From the NCBI RefSeq assembly GCF_021166585.1, contig NZ_JAJOZE010000003.1, positions 306,040 to 370,039 on the forward strand: a DNA stretch of 64,000 bases, read 5' to 3'. The notes beneath the pieces were generated by a model. That model saw only the letters and a program-made list of their open reading frames with translations. It did no database searches and was not told where the DNA came from. The translations under genes and the position numbers were made by a program. The stretch is from Metabacillus kandeliae. Its GTDB lineage: Bacteria; Bacillota; Bacilli; Bacillales; Bacillaceae. Positions 27,017 to 34,413 of this stretch are shown here, in pieces (the first letter of the stretch is position 1; the number at the start of each line of letters is the position of its first letter).

Positions 27017-27075
27017 GTGTGTGCTGGGTGGTAAGTTTTTCTGATCTTCAGAAAGCTTGCCGCCCTTTTTTTATG
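27017..27075 (-). pseudogene. Remnant of a gsiB-like 3' end
   Basis: Bases 27017-27047 match 27605-27635 (just past the gsiB stop) at about 27 of 31 positions, and the adjoining minus-strand DNA reads KKGGKLSE, like the KKGGNSS end of GsiB. This suggests an old duplicate reduced to its tail. Confidence 0.45.
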
Positions 27076-27126
27076 AGCGAAATGCGGGAGCGGCACCGAC
27101 AAGGGCTGAAGCTGAACAATGGCGGA

Positions 27127-27305
27127 TCTGCATATAAACAGCAAAACCTGCAATGTAAAAGGCGAACCCACATGGAACGAACCCATCCTGCACGATAATA
27201 GAAAAACCTGCAAATAAAAAGTCGAAAGCTGCAAATAAAAATCAAAAAGCTGCAAATAAAATCCTCAAACCCGCATATAAACTTCGAAAACCCGCATATA
27301 TTTGC
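27127..27305. repeat. Nine-copy 20-21 bp phased TGCAAATAAA array
   Basis: The core TGCA/CGCA of TGCAAATAAA and CGCATATAAA lies at 27129, 27149, 27169 (CACA), 27189, 27209, 27230, 27251, 27272 and 27293. Spacings are 20, 20, 20, 20, 21, 21, 21, 21. Bases between copies are not conserved except A-rich flanks. It is too short-period and too variable for CRISPR. Confidence 0.8.
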
Positions 27306-27641
27306 CGAATTTCTTTATTAGACTAAAGCGAAAATGAAATTACTAGCATCAAATAGGGTCATTTTTGCTCAAAACTAGTAAAAACCGTTATAAATTTACT
27401 CAGTTCCGGCATCCAAACTGCAATATTGATTGGCAATCGATACGCACGCTTCCAGCATACGAAGATCAAAGCCAGCTTCAAAGCCCCAGAATACGAGTTT
27501 AATAGTTTTTCCGCTCGTTGAGTGCTGGGCCCCTCTCCTCTTAGCAGCCAGCCGCCAAAAGCACAAAAAAAGCTGGCCCTCAGATGGAGAGCCAGTCCTT
27601 CCCAGTGTGTGCCGGGTGGTAAATCTTCCTGATCTATTTAT

Positions 27642-28028
27642 TTATCTGTTGCTGCCTGAGCTGTTGCCGCCTTTTTTGCCAATCTCTTTATAGAAATCTT
27701 TGCCGTGTTCTTTGGAAGTAGCTTTTCCGCCTTTTTCGCCGATTTCCTGATAGAATTCTTTGTCATGTTCTTTGGCTGTTGTTTCTCCGCCTTTTTGTCC
27801 AATATCCTGATAGAAATCCTTGCCGTGTTCTTTGGAGGTTGTTTCTCCTCCCTTTTGGCCGATTTCCTGATAGAAGTCCTTGTCATGGTCTTTAGAAGTA
27901 GCGTTGCCGCCCTTTTGTCCGATCTCCTGATAGAACTCTTTGTCATGCTCTTTGGAGGTGGTTTCTCCTCCTTTGCGTCCAGCTTCTTCTCTGCTCATTT
28001 TGTGATCGTCATTTTTTCTATTTGCCAT
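27642..28028 (-). CDS. gsiB: General stress protein GsiB (KGG repeats), copy 1
   Basis: A 128-residue very hydrophilic protein of five or so 20-22-residue repeats of the type EFYQEIGQKGGETTSKEHDK, each with the KGG motif, as in B. subtilis GsiB and LEA-like stress proteins. It probably protects the cytoplasm during drying, ethanol or glucose starvation. Start MANRKNDDHKMSREEAGRKGG; AAGGAGG lies 9 bases upstream. A sigma-B-like promoter precedes it. A near-identical paralogue lies 84 bases upstream. Confidence 0.93.
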   Translation of the reverse strand: MANRKNDDHKMSREEAGRKGGETTSKEHDKEFYQEIGQKGGNATSKDHDKDFYQEIGQKGGETTSKEHGKDFYQDIGQKGGETTAKEHDKEFYQEIGEKGGKATSKEHGKDFYKEIGKKGGNSSGSNR

Positions 28029-28064
28029 TTTCAGGTTCCTCCTTTTGTGTTGATATATAGTGTG

Positions 28065-28089
28065 TTTCCACGAATCTCGTTCTTTAAAC
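28065..28089 (-). promoter_or_regulatory. Sigma-B-like promoter of gsiB copy 1
   Basis: On the minus strand GTTTAA (28089-28084), 13 bases, TGGAAA (28070-28065). The -35 and following AGAA agree with the B. subtilis gsiB promoter as remembered; the -10 is weaker than GGGTAT. Confidence 0.55.
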
Positions 28090-28111
28090 GTGATAATTTC
28101 TTGATGCTTGG

Positions 28112-28498
28112 TTATCGGCTGCTGCCGGAGTTTTTGCCGCCTTTTTGTCCAATATCCTGATAGAATTCTTTGCCGTGTTCTTTGGAAGTGGCTTTCCCGC
28201 CTTTTTCGCCGATTTCCTGATAGAATTCTTTGTCATGCTCTTTGGCTGTTGTTTCTCCGCCTTTTTTTCCGATATCCTGATAGAAATCCTTACCGTGTTC
28301 CTTGGAGGTTGTTTCTCCTCCCTTTTGGCCGATTTCCTGGTAGAAGTCCTTGTCATGGTCTTTAGAAGTAGCGTTGCCGCCTTTTTGTCCGATCTCCTGG
28401 TAGAAGTCTTTGCCATGTTCTTTGGAGGTTTTTTTTCCTCCCATGCGTCCTGCCTCTTCTCTGCTCATTTTATGATCGTCATTTTTTTTGTTTGCCAT
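28112..28498 (-). CDS. gsiB: General stress protein GsiB (KGG repeats), copy 2
   Basis: A 128-residue paralogue of the downstream gene, start MANKKNDDHKMSREEAGRMGGKK, with the same run of KGG repeats and end QKGGKNSGSSR. The open frame extends to 29005, but that stretch is antisense to the neighbouring YflT-domain gene and lacks a ribosome site, whereas AAGGAGG lies nine bases before the ATG at 28498. The pair clearly arose by tandem duplication including the leader (CAGGTTCCTCC on the plus strand is shared). Its own sigma-B-like promoter lies upstream. Confidence 0.93.
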   Translation of the reverse strand: MANKKNDDHKMSREEAGRMGGKKTSKEHGKDFYQEIGQKGGNATSKDHDKDFYQEIGQKGGETTSKEHGKDFYQDIGKKGGETTAKEHDKEFYQEIGEKGGKATSKEHGKEFYQDIGQKGGKNSGSSR

Positions 28499-28533
28499 TT
28501 TCAGGTTCCTCCTTTGTTTGGTGTACTCTCTGT

Positions 28534-28558
28534 TTACCACCTCAGTCGCTTGATAAAC
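28534..28558 (-). promoter_or_regulatory. Sigma-B-like promoter of gsiB copy 2
   Basis: On the minus strand GTTTAT (28558-28553), 13 bases, TGGTAA (28539-28534), near the consensus GTTTAA-N12-15-GGGTAT. Confidence 0.6.
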
Positions 28559-28619
28559 GTCCCGAAAAGCAATTGGTAAGAAAGGGCTAAACATAGGGTT
28601 ATGGTTCAATTGTCTCGAT

Positions 28620-28644
28620 GTTTGACAAGTGAATAGGCAGGTAA
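28620..28644 (+). promoter_or_regulatory. Sigma-B-like promoter of YflT-domain gene 1
   Basis: GTTTGA (28620-28625), 13 bases, AGGTAA (28639-28644). It is divergent from the gsiB copy 2 promoter. Confidence 0.6.
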
Positions 28645-28681
28645 AAGAAGTAAAAACAGTCTGAGGAGGCCAATATAAAAA

Positions 28682-29029
28682 ATGAAGCCATTTATAAGAG
28701 AATACGTCAACGATGCCCTTTTGAAGCAGGATGTTCTGGAATTGAAGGGGAAGGGAGTTGCCCCAGAGGATATTTATGTGCTGTCGCATGATGACGAACG
28801 GACAAACAGGGTAGCAGATGATGCCAATGCCAATACGATCGGCATCAGTGAAATGGGAATTGGTGAAGCTGTAGGCAATCTTTTCAGCAAAAAAGGGGAT
28901 GAGCTTCGCAGCAAGCTTTCTGAGGTTGGCTTTACAGAAGATGAAGCATCTTCTTATGAGGAAAAGCTTGATGAAGGAAAAGTTCTGCTTATTATAACGG
29001 ATCATGAAAAAACTGGCGGCCTGCTCTAA
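28682..29029 (+). CDS. YflT-domain general stress protein, copy 1
   Basis: A 115-residue protein of the YflT family (B. subtilis YflT, stress protein 17M). Family features are a short Rossmann-like N-terminus with IYVLSHDDERT, the central GDELRSKLSEVGFTEDEA and the end LDEGKVLLIITD. Function unknown; in B. subtilis the gene belongs to the sigma-B regulon. AGGAGG is 12 bases before the ATG, slightly far. A second member lies at 31943, about 40% similar by eye. Confidence 0.87.
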   Translation: MKPFIREYVNDALLKQDVLELKGKGVAPEDIYVLSHDDERTNRVADDANANTIGISEMGIGEAVGNLFSKKGDELRSKLSEVGFTEDEASSYEEKLDEGKVLLIITDHEKTGGLL

Positions 29030-29033
29030 TAGA

Positions 29034-29067
29034 AAAAAACTGGCCTAATAAAAGGCCAGTTTTTTTA
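29034..29067. terminator. Bidirectional terminator between YflT gene and ung
   Basis: AAAAACTGGCCT pairs with AGGCCAGTTTTT around AATAAA; convergent genes on both sides. Confidence 0.9.
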
Positions 29068-29069
29068 TG

Positions 29070-29759
29070 TCAGAGAGAGGCATCTTCATCTGATATGCAC
29101 CAGTCAATTTCGTCCTCGCCAGCCCTTTTCAAATATCCATTAGCTTTTGAGAAGGGTTTGCTTCCAAAAAAGCCTCTGCTGGCTGAAAAGGGACTTGGAT
29201 GGGGAGATTCAATAATAAAGTGCTTGCCGGTATCAATGATTTCTTTTTTTGCTTGAGCGTGCTTTCCCCAAAGAATAAAGACCACCGGTTTTTCCCTGCT
29301 GTTCAATCCTTTGATGACTTCATCTGTGAACTGCTCCCACCCTTTTCCCTTATGGGAGTTTGCTTCACCTTTCCTTACAGTGAGAACGGTGTTGAGAAGC
29401 AAAACGCCTTCTTTTGCCCATTTGACAAGGGAACCGTGATTTGGCTCATCACATCCTAAGTCCTCTTTCATTTCAATAAAAATGTTTCTTAAAGACGGCG
29501 GCTTGCCTGTTCCCGGCTTTACAGAAAAGCTAAGGCCGTGCGCCTGGCCCTGACCGTGATAGGGATCCTGTCCAAGAATGACTGCTTTTACTTTGTGAAA
29601 GGGTGTTAAATGCAGAGCATTAAAAATATCATATTTGTCAGGGTAAATACTTCCTGATTGATATTCCTGCTTTAAGAATTCTCTTAAATGCTGGTAATAG
29701 CTTTCCTGAAATTGCTTTTTTAGGACCGGCTCCCAGTCATTCTCCAGTATCTGATTCAA
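29070..29759 (-). CDS. ung: Uracil-DNA glycosylase
   Basis: A 229-residue family 1 uracil-DNA glycosylase that removes uracil from DNA in base excision repair. The water-activating motif GQDPYH is at 63-68 (D65) and the DNA-intercalation motif [13 protein letters not shown] near 187-199. Start is TTG behind GGGGGAAA. B. subtilis Ung (YwdG) has 225 residues and the same neighbourhood. Confidence 0.95.
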   Translation of the reverse strand: MNQILENDWEPVLKKQFQESYYQHLREFLKQEYQSGSIYPDKYDIFNALHLTPFHKVKAVILGQDPYHGQGQAHGLSFSVKPGTGKPPSLRNIFIEMKEDLGCDEPNHGSLVKWAKEGVLLLNTVLTVRKGEANSHKGKGWEQFTDEVIKGLNSREKPVVFILWGKHAQAKKEIIDTGKHFIIESPHPSPFSASRGFFGSKPFSKANGYLKRAGEDEIDWCISDEDASL

Positions 29760-29783
29760 CCTGGTTTCCCCCTTAAGCTGCGA

Positions 29784-30083
29784 TTATAGGCATGTTTCTT
29801 CGACAAGAGAGGTCAATTTTTTTAATAGTCCTACAGACTCTTCCAGTTCAAGAGAATAATAGCGTTTTGTCCCCTGCTGCTCAATGGAGACAAGCCCCTG
29901 GTCTTTCATGATCTTTAAATGATGCGATATAGCCGGGCGCGATAAACGGGACTGATCGGCAATTTCGTTTACCGTCAGTTTTTCCGTTTCGGCCAGCAAT
30001 AAAATGATATCCTGCCTTGCGGGATCGCCAAGTGCATGGAATAGCGGGATGCAGGAACGAAATGTCTGTATCGCTTCGTCCAT
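29784..30083 (-). CDS. ArsR/SmtB-family transcriptional regulator
   Basis: A 99-residue winged-helix repressor. The recognition helix segment is RLSRPAISHHLKIMKDQGLV and the wing GTKRYYSLE. The metal-binding ELCVCD motif is absent; cysteines lie only near the start (RSCIPLF) and at the C-terminus, so sensing is probably not classical arsenic binding. ATG 30083 has AAAGGGG eight bases before it; the GTG at 30092 abuts it. It is 15 bases downstream of a dehydrogenase gene whose promoter carries a 26-bp palindrome, the likely autoregulatory site. Confidence 0.88.
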   Translation of the reverse strand: MDEAIQTFRSCIPLFHALGDPARQDIILLLAETEKLTVNEIADQSRLSRPAISHHLKIMKDQGLVSIEQQGTKRYYSLELEESVGLLKKLTSLVEETCL

Positions 30084-30098
30084 CCCTTCCACCCCTTT

Positions 30099-30869
30099 CT
30101 AGGCTCGTTCCTGTGTTCGCCTGACAATTTCAGCAACTGTTTTTCTCGGCATAAACCGGACTGCCTGAGCCAATAATTTATTTTTATTACCTGGAATAAT
30201 AACTGTTTTCTTTTTTTTCAACCCGCTGATTGCGCTGTCTGCAACCTGACCGGATGTCATGACTCCTGACTGAAACAGCTTGGAAGAGCCAAGCTCTGCC
30301 CTTTCACTGAATCCCGTGCTTGTCGGGCCTGGACAGAGGACTGATACATGTACCCCGGTGCCTTTGCATTCTTGCTCCAGCGCTTCACTAAATGATAACA
30401 CATAAGCTTTTGTAGCGTAATAAACAGCCATCAGCGGACCAGGCTGAAAAGCCGCTGTTGAAGCAACATTTAAAATCTGTCCTTTGCCTTCCTTCAGCAT
30501 GTCAGGAAGAATAAGCTTTGTTAGCAATGTGACTGTTTTGATGTTTAAGTCAATCATGTTCAGCTCTTCTTCTGCACTTGTTTGATGAAAGTCCCCAAAA
30601 AGGCCAAAGCCAGCGTTATTAATCAGCAAATCTACTTTTATTCCCTCGTTTTGCAGTTCCCGGTAAAGTTCGTGAACCTCTTCCATTCTGCTCAAATCTT
30701 TTCTTTTAATAATTACTGAATGAGGGGAAAGCTCCTGCTGAATTTCAAGCAGTTTCTTTTCACTGCGGGCTGCGAGAACAAGCTGATAGCCATCCTTTGC
30801 AAGTCTTACAGCAAGCTCCAAACCAATTCCTCCGGATGCTCCTGTTATTAAAGCTGTTTTCCGTTCCAT
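30099..30869 (-). CDS. Short-chain dehydrogenase
   Basis: A 256-residue classical SDR. Cofactor-binding TGASGGIG is near residues 10-17, the NNAG motif near 88, and the catalytic YYATK near 155. LAARSEKK after the second strand suggests NADP(H). The start at 30869 (MERKTALITG) follows AGGAG by eight bases; the GTG at 30878 is inside the ribosome site. It forms an operon with the ArsR gene. Substrate unknown; the family ranges from carbonyl reductases to fatty-acid enzymes. Confidence 0.88.
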   Translation of the reverse strand: MERKTALITGASGGIGLELAVRLAKDGYQLVLAARSEKKLLEIQQELSPHSVIIKRKDLSRMEEVHELYRELQNEGIKVDLLINNAGFGLFGDFHQTSAEEELNMIDLNIKTVTLLTKLILPDMLKEGKGQILNVASTAAFQPGPLMAVYYATKAYVLSFSEALEQECKGTGVHVSVLCPGPTSTGFSERAELGSSKLFQSGVMTSGQVADSAISGLKKKKTVIIPGNKNKLLAQAVRFMPRKTVAEIVRRTQERA

Positions 30870-30890
30870 ATTTACCACTCCTAATTAGTT

Positions 30891-30916
30891 TATATGTTTA
30901 AGTACTTAAACATATA
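30891..30916. promoter_or_regulatory. 26-bp perfect palindrome, probable ArsR operator
   Basis: Half-site TATATGTTTAAGT is followed at once by its exact reverse complement. It covers the predicted -10 region and start of the SDR-arsR operon, and its length fits the 12-2-12 sites bound by ArsR/SmtB dimers. Confidence 0.75.
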
Positions 30917-30942
30917 ATAATATAGAAAGGGCCGTCTGTAAA
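30914..30942 (-). promoter_or_regulatory. Sigma-A promoter of the SDR-arsR operon
   Basis: On the minus strand TTTACA (30942-30937), 17 bases, TATTAT (30919-30914). The palindrome begins within the -10. Confidence 0.7.
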
Positions 30943-30944
30943 GT

Positions 30945-30978
30945 TAAAATCCCCCGTCTAAATAGACAGAGGATTTTC
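30945..30978 (-). terminator. Terminator of ywdF
   Basis: On the minus strand AAAATCCTCTGTCTA pairs with TAGACGGGGGATTTT; the left arm overlaps the last codons. Confidence 0.65.
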
Positions 30979-31782
30979 GATAGAAGCAAGCCGCGAAACA
31001 ATCGGCTTTCCGTCCCACAGGATGGCACTCTCTGCTTCTCTGCTTTTCAATTCCGGTTCTTCCAGCAGCAGAAAGAAATTTTTGCTTGGCAGATGGCCTA
31101 ATCCATGTTTTCGGCAAAGCTTCTTTAGGTATTCATTTCTTTTGCCGCTTGTATCATTTGACTGCTGGCTGCTTGTTTCAGAGAACGAATACAAAACACC
31201 AGCTGAAGGAACGCGTTTTGTATGATATTTCTCTGAGACCCTTAATATAAAGTCCCAATCCCAGTAGTTGTGCATGTCAGGATCAAACAGCCCGACTTTT
31301 TCGTGAATTTCTTTTCTGTAAAGACTGCCAGAGGGAACATAGGTAGAAAAACGGCGCATGGCAAGCTTGTCATCATGATAAGCAAACAGCCTTCTATGCT
31401 GAGGAATTCGGGAGCTGCCAACAGTTTTAAAAGAAACAATCTCCGCATCTGAATAAACAAAGTCTGCTGTTTCAAGCGCCTTTGCCATTCTTTCAATATG
31501 CTCAGGCAAAATTAGATCATCATCGTCCATTAGCAGAATGGCATTTCCTTTTGCTCTTTTTATTCCTTCATTCCGGGCGATAACATGACCTGAATTTTTA
31601 TTCAGACTGATGATTTTTATAGGAAGTTCAGGATAAAGAGCTGCCAGATCAGCCGGTTCTTCTCCTGCATCATTTACTACTAGTATTTCTAAGGCCTTCT
31701 TTGTCTGCCTTAGAAGAGCCTCAAATAGTTCTGCAAGCTCCACTCTGCGATTATATGCCGTCACGACCACTGAAACTTTCAT
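30958..31782 (-). CDS. ywdF: Family 2 glycosyltransferase YwdF
   Basis: A 274-residue GT-A fold glycosyltransferase. MKVSVVVTAYNRRVELAELF opens the nucleotide-sugar-binding domain; the metal-binding DxD element lies in LLMDDDDLILPEH near residue 92, and the later acceptor segment contains YWDWDFILRVSE. No membrane segment is seen. B. subtilis YwdF has the same position next to ung; its sugar product is unknown. GGAGCTGA precedes the ATG. Confidence 0.85.
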   Translation of the reverse strand: MKVSVVVTAYNRRVELAELFEALLRQTKKALEILVVNDAGEEPADLAALYPELPIKIISLNKNSGHVIARNEGIKRAKGNAILLMDDDDLILPEHIERMAKALETADFVYSDAEIVSFKTVGSSRIPQHRRLFAYHDDKLAMRRFSTYVPSGSLYRKEIHEKVGLFDPDMHNYWDWDFILRVSEKYHTKRVPSAGVLYSFSETSSQQSNDTSGKRNEYLKKLCRKHGLGHLPSKNFFLLLEEPELKSREAESAILWDGKPIVSRLASIENPLSI

Positions 31783-31874
31783 ATCGTCAGCTCCACCCGT
31801 TTATTTCTTATTTAACCACAGTTGGTATGTTATTACATTTCATAGTCTGTTAGACCTTGATTTTGCTTTTATAT

Positions 31875-31901
31875 GTTTTCTCCCTGTCTTGCAGCGGGTA
31901 A
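31875..31901 (+). promoter_or_regulatory. Sigma-B-like promoter of YflT-domain gene 2
   Basis: GTTTTC (31875-31880), 15 bases, GGGTAA (31896-31901); the -10 fits the consensus well and spacing is at the upper limit. Confidence 0.55.
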
Positions 31902-31942
31902 AGGATGAACGGAATAGATAAGAATAGAAGGAGCTGAAGAAA

Positions 31943-32269
31943 ATGAGAACTTTTGTTATTGAAAATGGTGTACAGGCAGTTGAAAAAATTAAAAGCTTGG
32001 AAGCAGAAGGAATTACGAAAGATAGCATATATTTGCTTGCACATGATCCGAAGCGGTCGGAAGACCTGACCGAAGGAACGCATACTCATGAAGTGGGCAT
32101 GTCTAATGAAGGTATCTTCAATTCTGTTGCGAATGTATTTCGTTCCCGCGGTGATGAACTCCGCTCCAAAATGGTGTCTCTTGGTCTGTCACAGACTGAA
32201 GCAGAACAGATGGAAGAGCAGCTTGACGAAGGTAAAGTTCTATTAATTGCACAGGAGAATGAAATTTAA
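31943..32269 (+). CDS. YflT-domain general stress protein, copy 2
   Basis: A 108-residue YflT-family protein with the same anchors as the gene at 28682: IYLLAHDPKRSEDL, SRGDELRSKMVSLGLSQTEA and QLDEGKVLLIAQ. Function unknown; probably a member of the sigma-B regulon. GAAGGAG lies nine bases before the ATG. It is divergent from ywdF. Together with gsiB it makes a stress-gene cluster interrupted by ung, SDR-arsR and ywdF. Confidence 0.85.
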   Translation: MRTFVIENGVQAVEKIKSLEAEGITKDSIYLLAHDPKRSEDLTEGTHTHEVGMSNEGIFNSVANVFRSRGDELRSKMVSLGLSQTEAEQMEEQLDEGKVLLIAQENEI

Positions 32270-32352
32270 TTTAAGGCCAGGTTAGCTGGATATTGATTTT
32301 TAAGCAGACGCCTGTGTACTGAAAGCAGCAGCCAGATTTAACAGAGTCTAAT

Positions 32353-32380
32353 TAAAAAGCCGCAAAAGCGGCTTTTTTTC
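32353..32380 (+). terminator. Terminator of YflT-domain gene 2
   Basis: AAAAAGCCGC pairs with GCGGCTTTTT around AAAA. Confidence 0.85.
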
Positions 32381-32464
32381 ATGAAAAAAGGGACAAGTTT
32401 TTACATTATTTTCTATCCCCTTCTGTTACAGTTAATAAAAAAGCTAAAAAAAGGGGATAGGTCA

Positions 32465-33031
32465 ATGAAAAAAATTTGGGGATTGCTGATCGCTGTCCTT
32501 CTGTTTTCGGCAGCAGCTGTTCCGCCGCCTGTTCAAGCGGCAGACAGCCAATTAATTATTATTAATAAAAGTACAAATACACTGGCTTTCTTTGATAACG
32601 GGAAGCTTCAGAAGGTTTTTAAAGTGGCGACTGGAAAGAATGACAGTCTTACACCTGAGGGTACCTTTTCTATTGTGAATAAGATAAAAAACCGCCCTTA
32701 CTATAAATCGCATATACCGGGAGGCAGCAAGCTAAATCCTCTTGGAGACAGATGGCTTGGCCTCAATGCAAGAGGCACTTATGGAACAACCTATGCTATC
32801 CATGGCAACAATAATTCAGGGTCGATCGGAAAATACATCAGCGGAGGATGTGTCCGCATGTACAATCAAGATGTGCATTGGCTTTTTGATCATGTCCGTA
32901 CGTATACAAAAGTTAAAATTCTTCATTCTTCCAAATCCTTTCCTGTCATAGCTGCATCTGCCGGATACAAGGTGGCTTCAGCACCTGCTGCCGCTGATAA
33001 AAGGACAGGCTCCTTCTTTTGGAAAAAATAG
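32465..33031 (+). CDS. Secreted L,D-transpeptidase (YkuD domain)
   Basis: A 188-residue exported enzyme that forms 3-3 crosslinks in peptidoglycan or acts in the spore envelope. A signal peptide (MKKIWGLLIAVLLFSAAAV) ends about VQA-AD at 25-27. The YkuD catalytic motif is H113 in IHGNNNSGSIG with C129 in SGGCVRM. There is no LysM domain, unlike B. subtilis YkuD; a short basic tail follows the domain. The ATG at 32465 is used because AAAGGGGAT lies just before it; the frame is open 84 bases further. Confidence 0.9.
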   Translation: MKKIWGLLIAVLLFSAAAVPPPVQAADSQLIIINKSTNTLAFFDNGKLQKVFKVATGKNDSLTPEGTFSIVNKIKNRPYYKSHIPGGSKLNPLGDRWLGLNARGTYGTTYAIHGNNNSGSIGKYISGGCVRMYNQDVHWLFDHVRTYTKVKILHSSKSFPVIAASAGYKVASAPAAADKRTGSFFWKK

Positions 33032-33044
33032 CAGTGGCAAGATA

Positions 33045-33070
33045 GGCTGCCAGCAGGCGGCTTTTTTTTT
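33045..33070 (+). terminator. Terminator of the L,D-transpeptidase gene
   Basis: GCTGCC pairs with GGCGGC around AGCA, followed by T10. Confidence 0.7.
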
Positions 33071-33170
33071 GCAATAAAGAGGATCCAAATTCACCCAACT
33101 TTAATATCAGGGAATCTATTGATATAATAATTTTATATTCTTTTCCTAAATGGATGGAGGTCGTTCAAGT

Positions 33171-33986
33171 ATGACAATGCCTAAAGCATTAACGATAGCC
33201 GGTTCTGATTCAAGCGGCGGTGCAGGCATACAGGCAGATTTAAAAACAATGCAGGAATTCGGAGTTTACGGAATGTCAGCTCTGACTGTCATTGTAGCAA
33301 TGGATCCTCATAACGAGTGGAATCATCAGGTTTTCCCTGTTGATTTAGATATGATTAAACCCCAGCTCGCAACGATTGTTGAAGGAATCGGTGTGGATGC
33401 AGTCAAAACAGGCATGCTTCCAACTGTCGAAATTATTCAGCTTGCTGCTGAAACCATCAAAAAGCATAATCTGAAAAATGTAGTAGTCGATCCAGTTATG
33501 GTTTGCAAGGGAGCGGATGAAGTATTGTATCCTGACCTTGCTGATGCATTGCGCGATATTTTAAGCCCGCTTGCAACAATTGTAACTCCGAACCTGTTTG
33601 AAGCTGGACAAATGAGCGGCATCGGCACGATCACTACAATCGATCAAATGAAAGAGGCAGCCCGCATCATTCATGAAAAAGGCACCCCTTTCGTTCTGGT
33701 TAAAGGCGGCGGCAAGCTGGAGCATGAAAAGGCCGTTGATGTGCTGTATGATGGAGAAAGCTTTGAAGTTTTGGAAGGCGAACGCATTGATACTTCTTAT
33801 ACACATGGTGCCGGCTGTACGTATTCCTCAGCTATTGCCTCTGGACTTGCCAAAGGGCTTGCTCCGAAAGAAGCTATTTATGAAGCAAAGAAATTTATGA
33901 CAGCAGCTATACGTCATTCTTTCCCGCTTAATGAATATGTTGGGCCGACGAATCATGCAGCCCTTCGCTTATATGGGGAGAAATAA
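33171..33986 (+). CDS. pdxK: Pyridoxine kinase PdxK (ThiD-like)
   Basis: A 271-residue ribokinase-fold kinase phosphorylating pyridoxine/pyridoxal, with possible action on hydroxymethylpyrimidine. TIAGSDSSGGAGIQADLKT is the ThiD/PdxK N-terminus; DPVMVCKGADEVL carries the cysteine used by B. subtilis PdxK (YwdB) where ThiD has alanine; THGAGCTYSSAIAS is the anion-hole motif. Length equals B. subtilis PdxK. ATG 33171 follows GGAGGT; the frame extends seven codons upstream. A strong terminator follows. Confidence 0.93.
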   Translation: MTMPKALTIAGSDSSGGAGIQADLKTMQEFGVYGMSALTVIVAMDPHNEWNHQVFPVDLDMIKPQLATIVEGIGVDAVKTGMLPTVEIIQLAAETIKKHNLKNVVVDPVMVCKGADEVLYPDLADALRDILSPLATIVTPNLFEAGQMSGIGTITTIDQMKEAARIIHEKGTPFVLVKGGGKLEHEKAVDVLYDGESFEVLEGERIDTSYTHGAGCTYSSAIASGLAKGLAPKEAIYEAKKFMTAAIRHSFPLNEYVGPTNHAALRLYGEK

Positions 33987-33989
33987 GAC

Positions 33990-34018
33990 AAAAGCCGGAC
34001 TGACTGTCCGGCTTTTCT
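33990..34018 (+). terminator. Terminator of pdxK
   Basis: AAAAGCCGGAC pairs with GTCCGGCTTTT around TGACT. Confidence 0.9.
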
Positions 34019-34045
34019 TCTGTCTGCTTTTCCCTAATAAAATTG

Positions 34046-34301
34046 TTATACACAAGAGTTGATTTTCTGCCATCTGTTGATAGATTGAATAGCTTTCTGT
34101 TGATAACATGTGGTTATCTCCTAAATTCGAGTTTTTCCGTCAAATATTTCAGTTATTAACAGTCTGTTTTGACAATACGAACAATTTATCCACAGAACTT
34201 ATCAACATATCCACATTTTTTGTCCACATTTAGTAGGGGAACGTTCATTCCCTACTATATCTATTTTTTAAAACCTTCCTATTCACAGGGTCTGTGAATA
34301 A
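34046..34301. other. DnaA-box cluster
   Basis: Six boxes in 256 non-coding bases: TTATACACA (34046, exact), TTATCCACA (34186, exact), ATATCCACA (34207), TTGTCCACA (34220), CTATTCACA (34279) and, inverted, TTATTCACA (34301-34293, exact). The last two form a 9-bp inverted pair around GGT. A further imperfect GATAAC/GTTATC pair lies near 34103-34119. In B. subtilis such clusters outside oriC bind DnaA; one lies in the matching part of the map (ywcI-sacT, as remembered). Confidence 0.75.
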
Positions 34302-34413
34302 CTCAATTTTCCCAGCCCAAAATTCCTAAATTGCCCAGTAACTAGCATTTTTTTACTCCTGCAGGCATATAGATTTGCTAAAATACTAGAAAAAAGATGG
34401 AGGAAATCCTTCT

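Larger units (their letters stand above)
26805..27641. other. Gene-free region with phased repeats
   Basis: 837 bases without a convincing gene. It holds GGGGGAGT-type runs at 26865-26930, a KGG-gene remnant (27017-27075), a nine-copy 20-21 bp array (27127-27305) and an AT-rich stretch beside gsiB. Short frames at 26983-27255 and 27430 have no ribosome site. Confidence 0.5.

Noticed and set aside
27127..27305. CRISPR array
   Set aside because: Same reason: core about 10 bases, period 20-21, flanks not spacer-like and no cas genes.
28112..29005. 297-codon frame containing gsiB copy 2
   Set aside because: The upstream 169 codons are antisense to a real gene and the intergenic promoters; the ribosome site lies before 28498.
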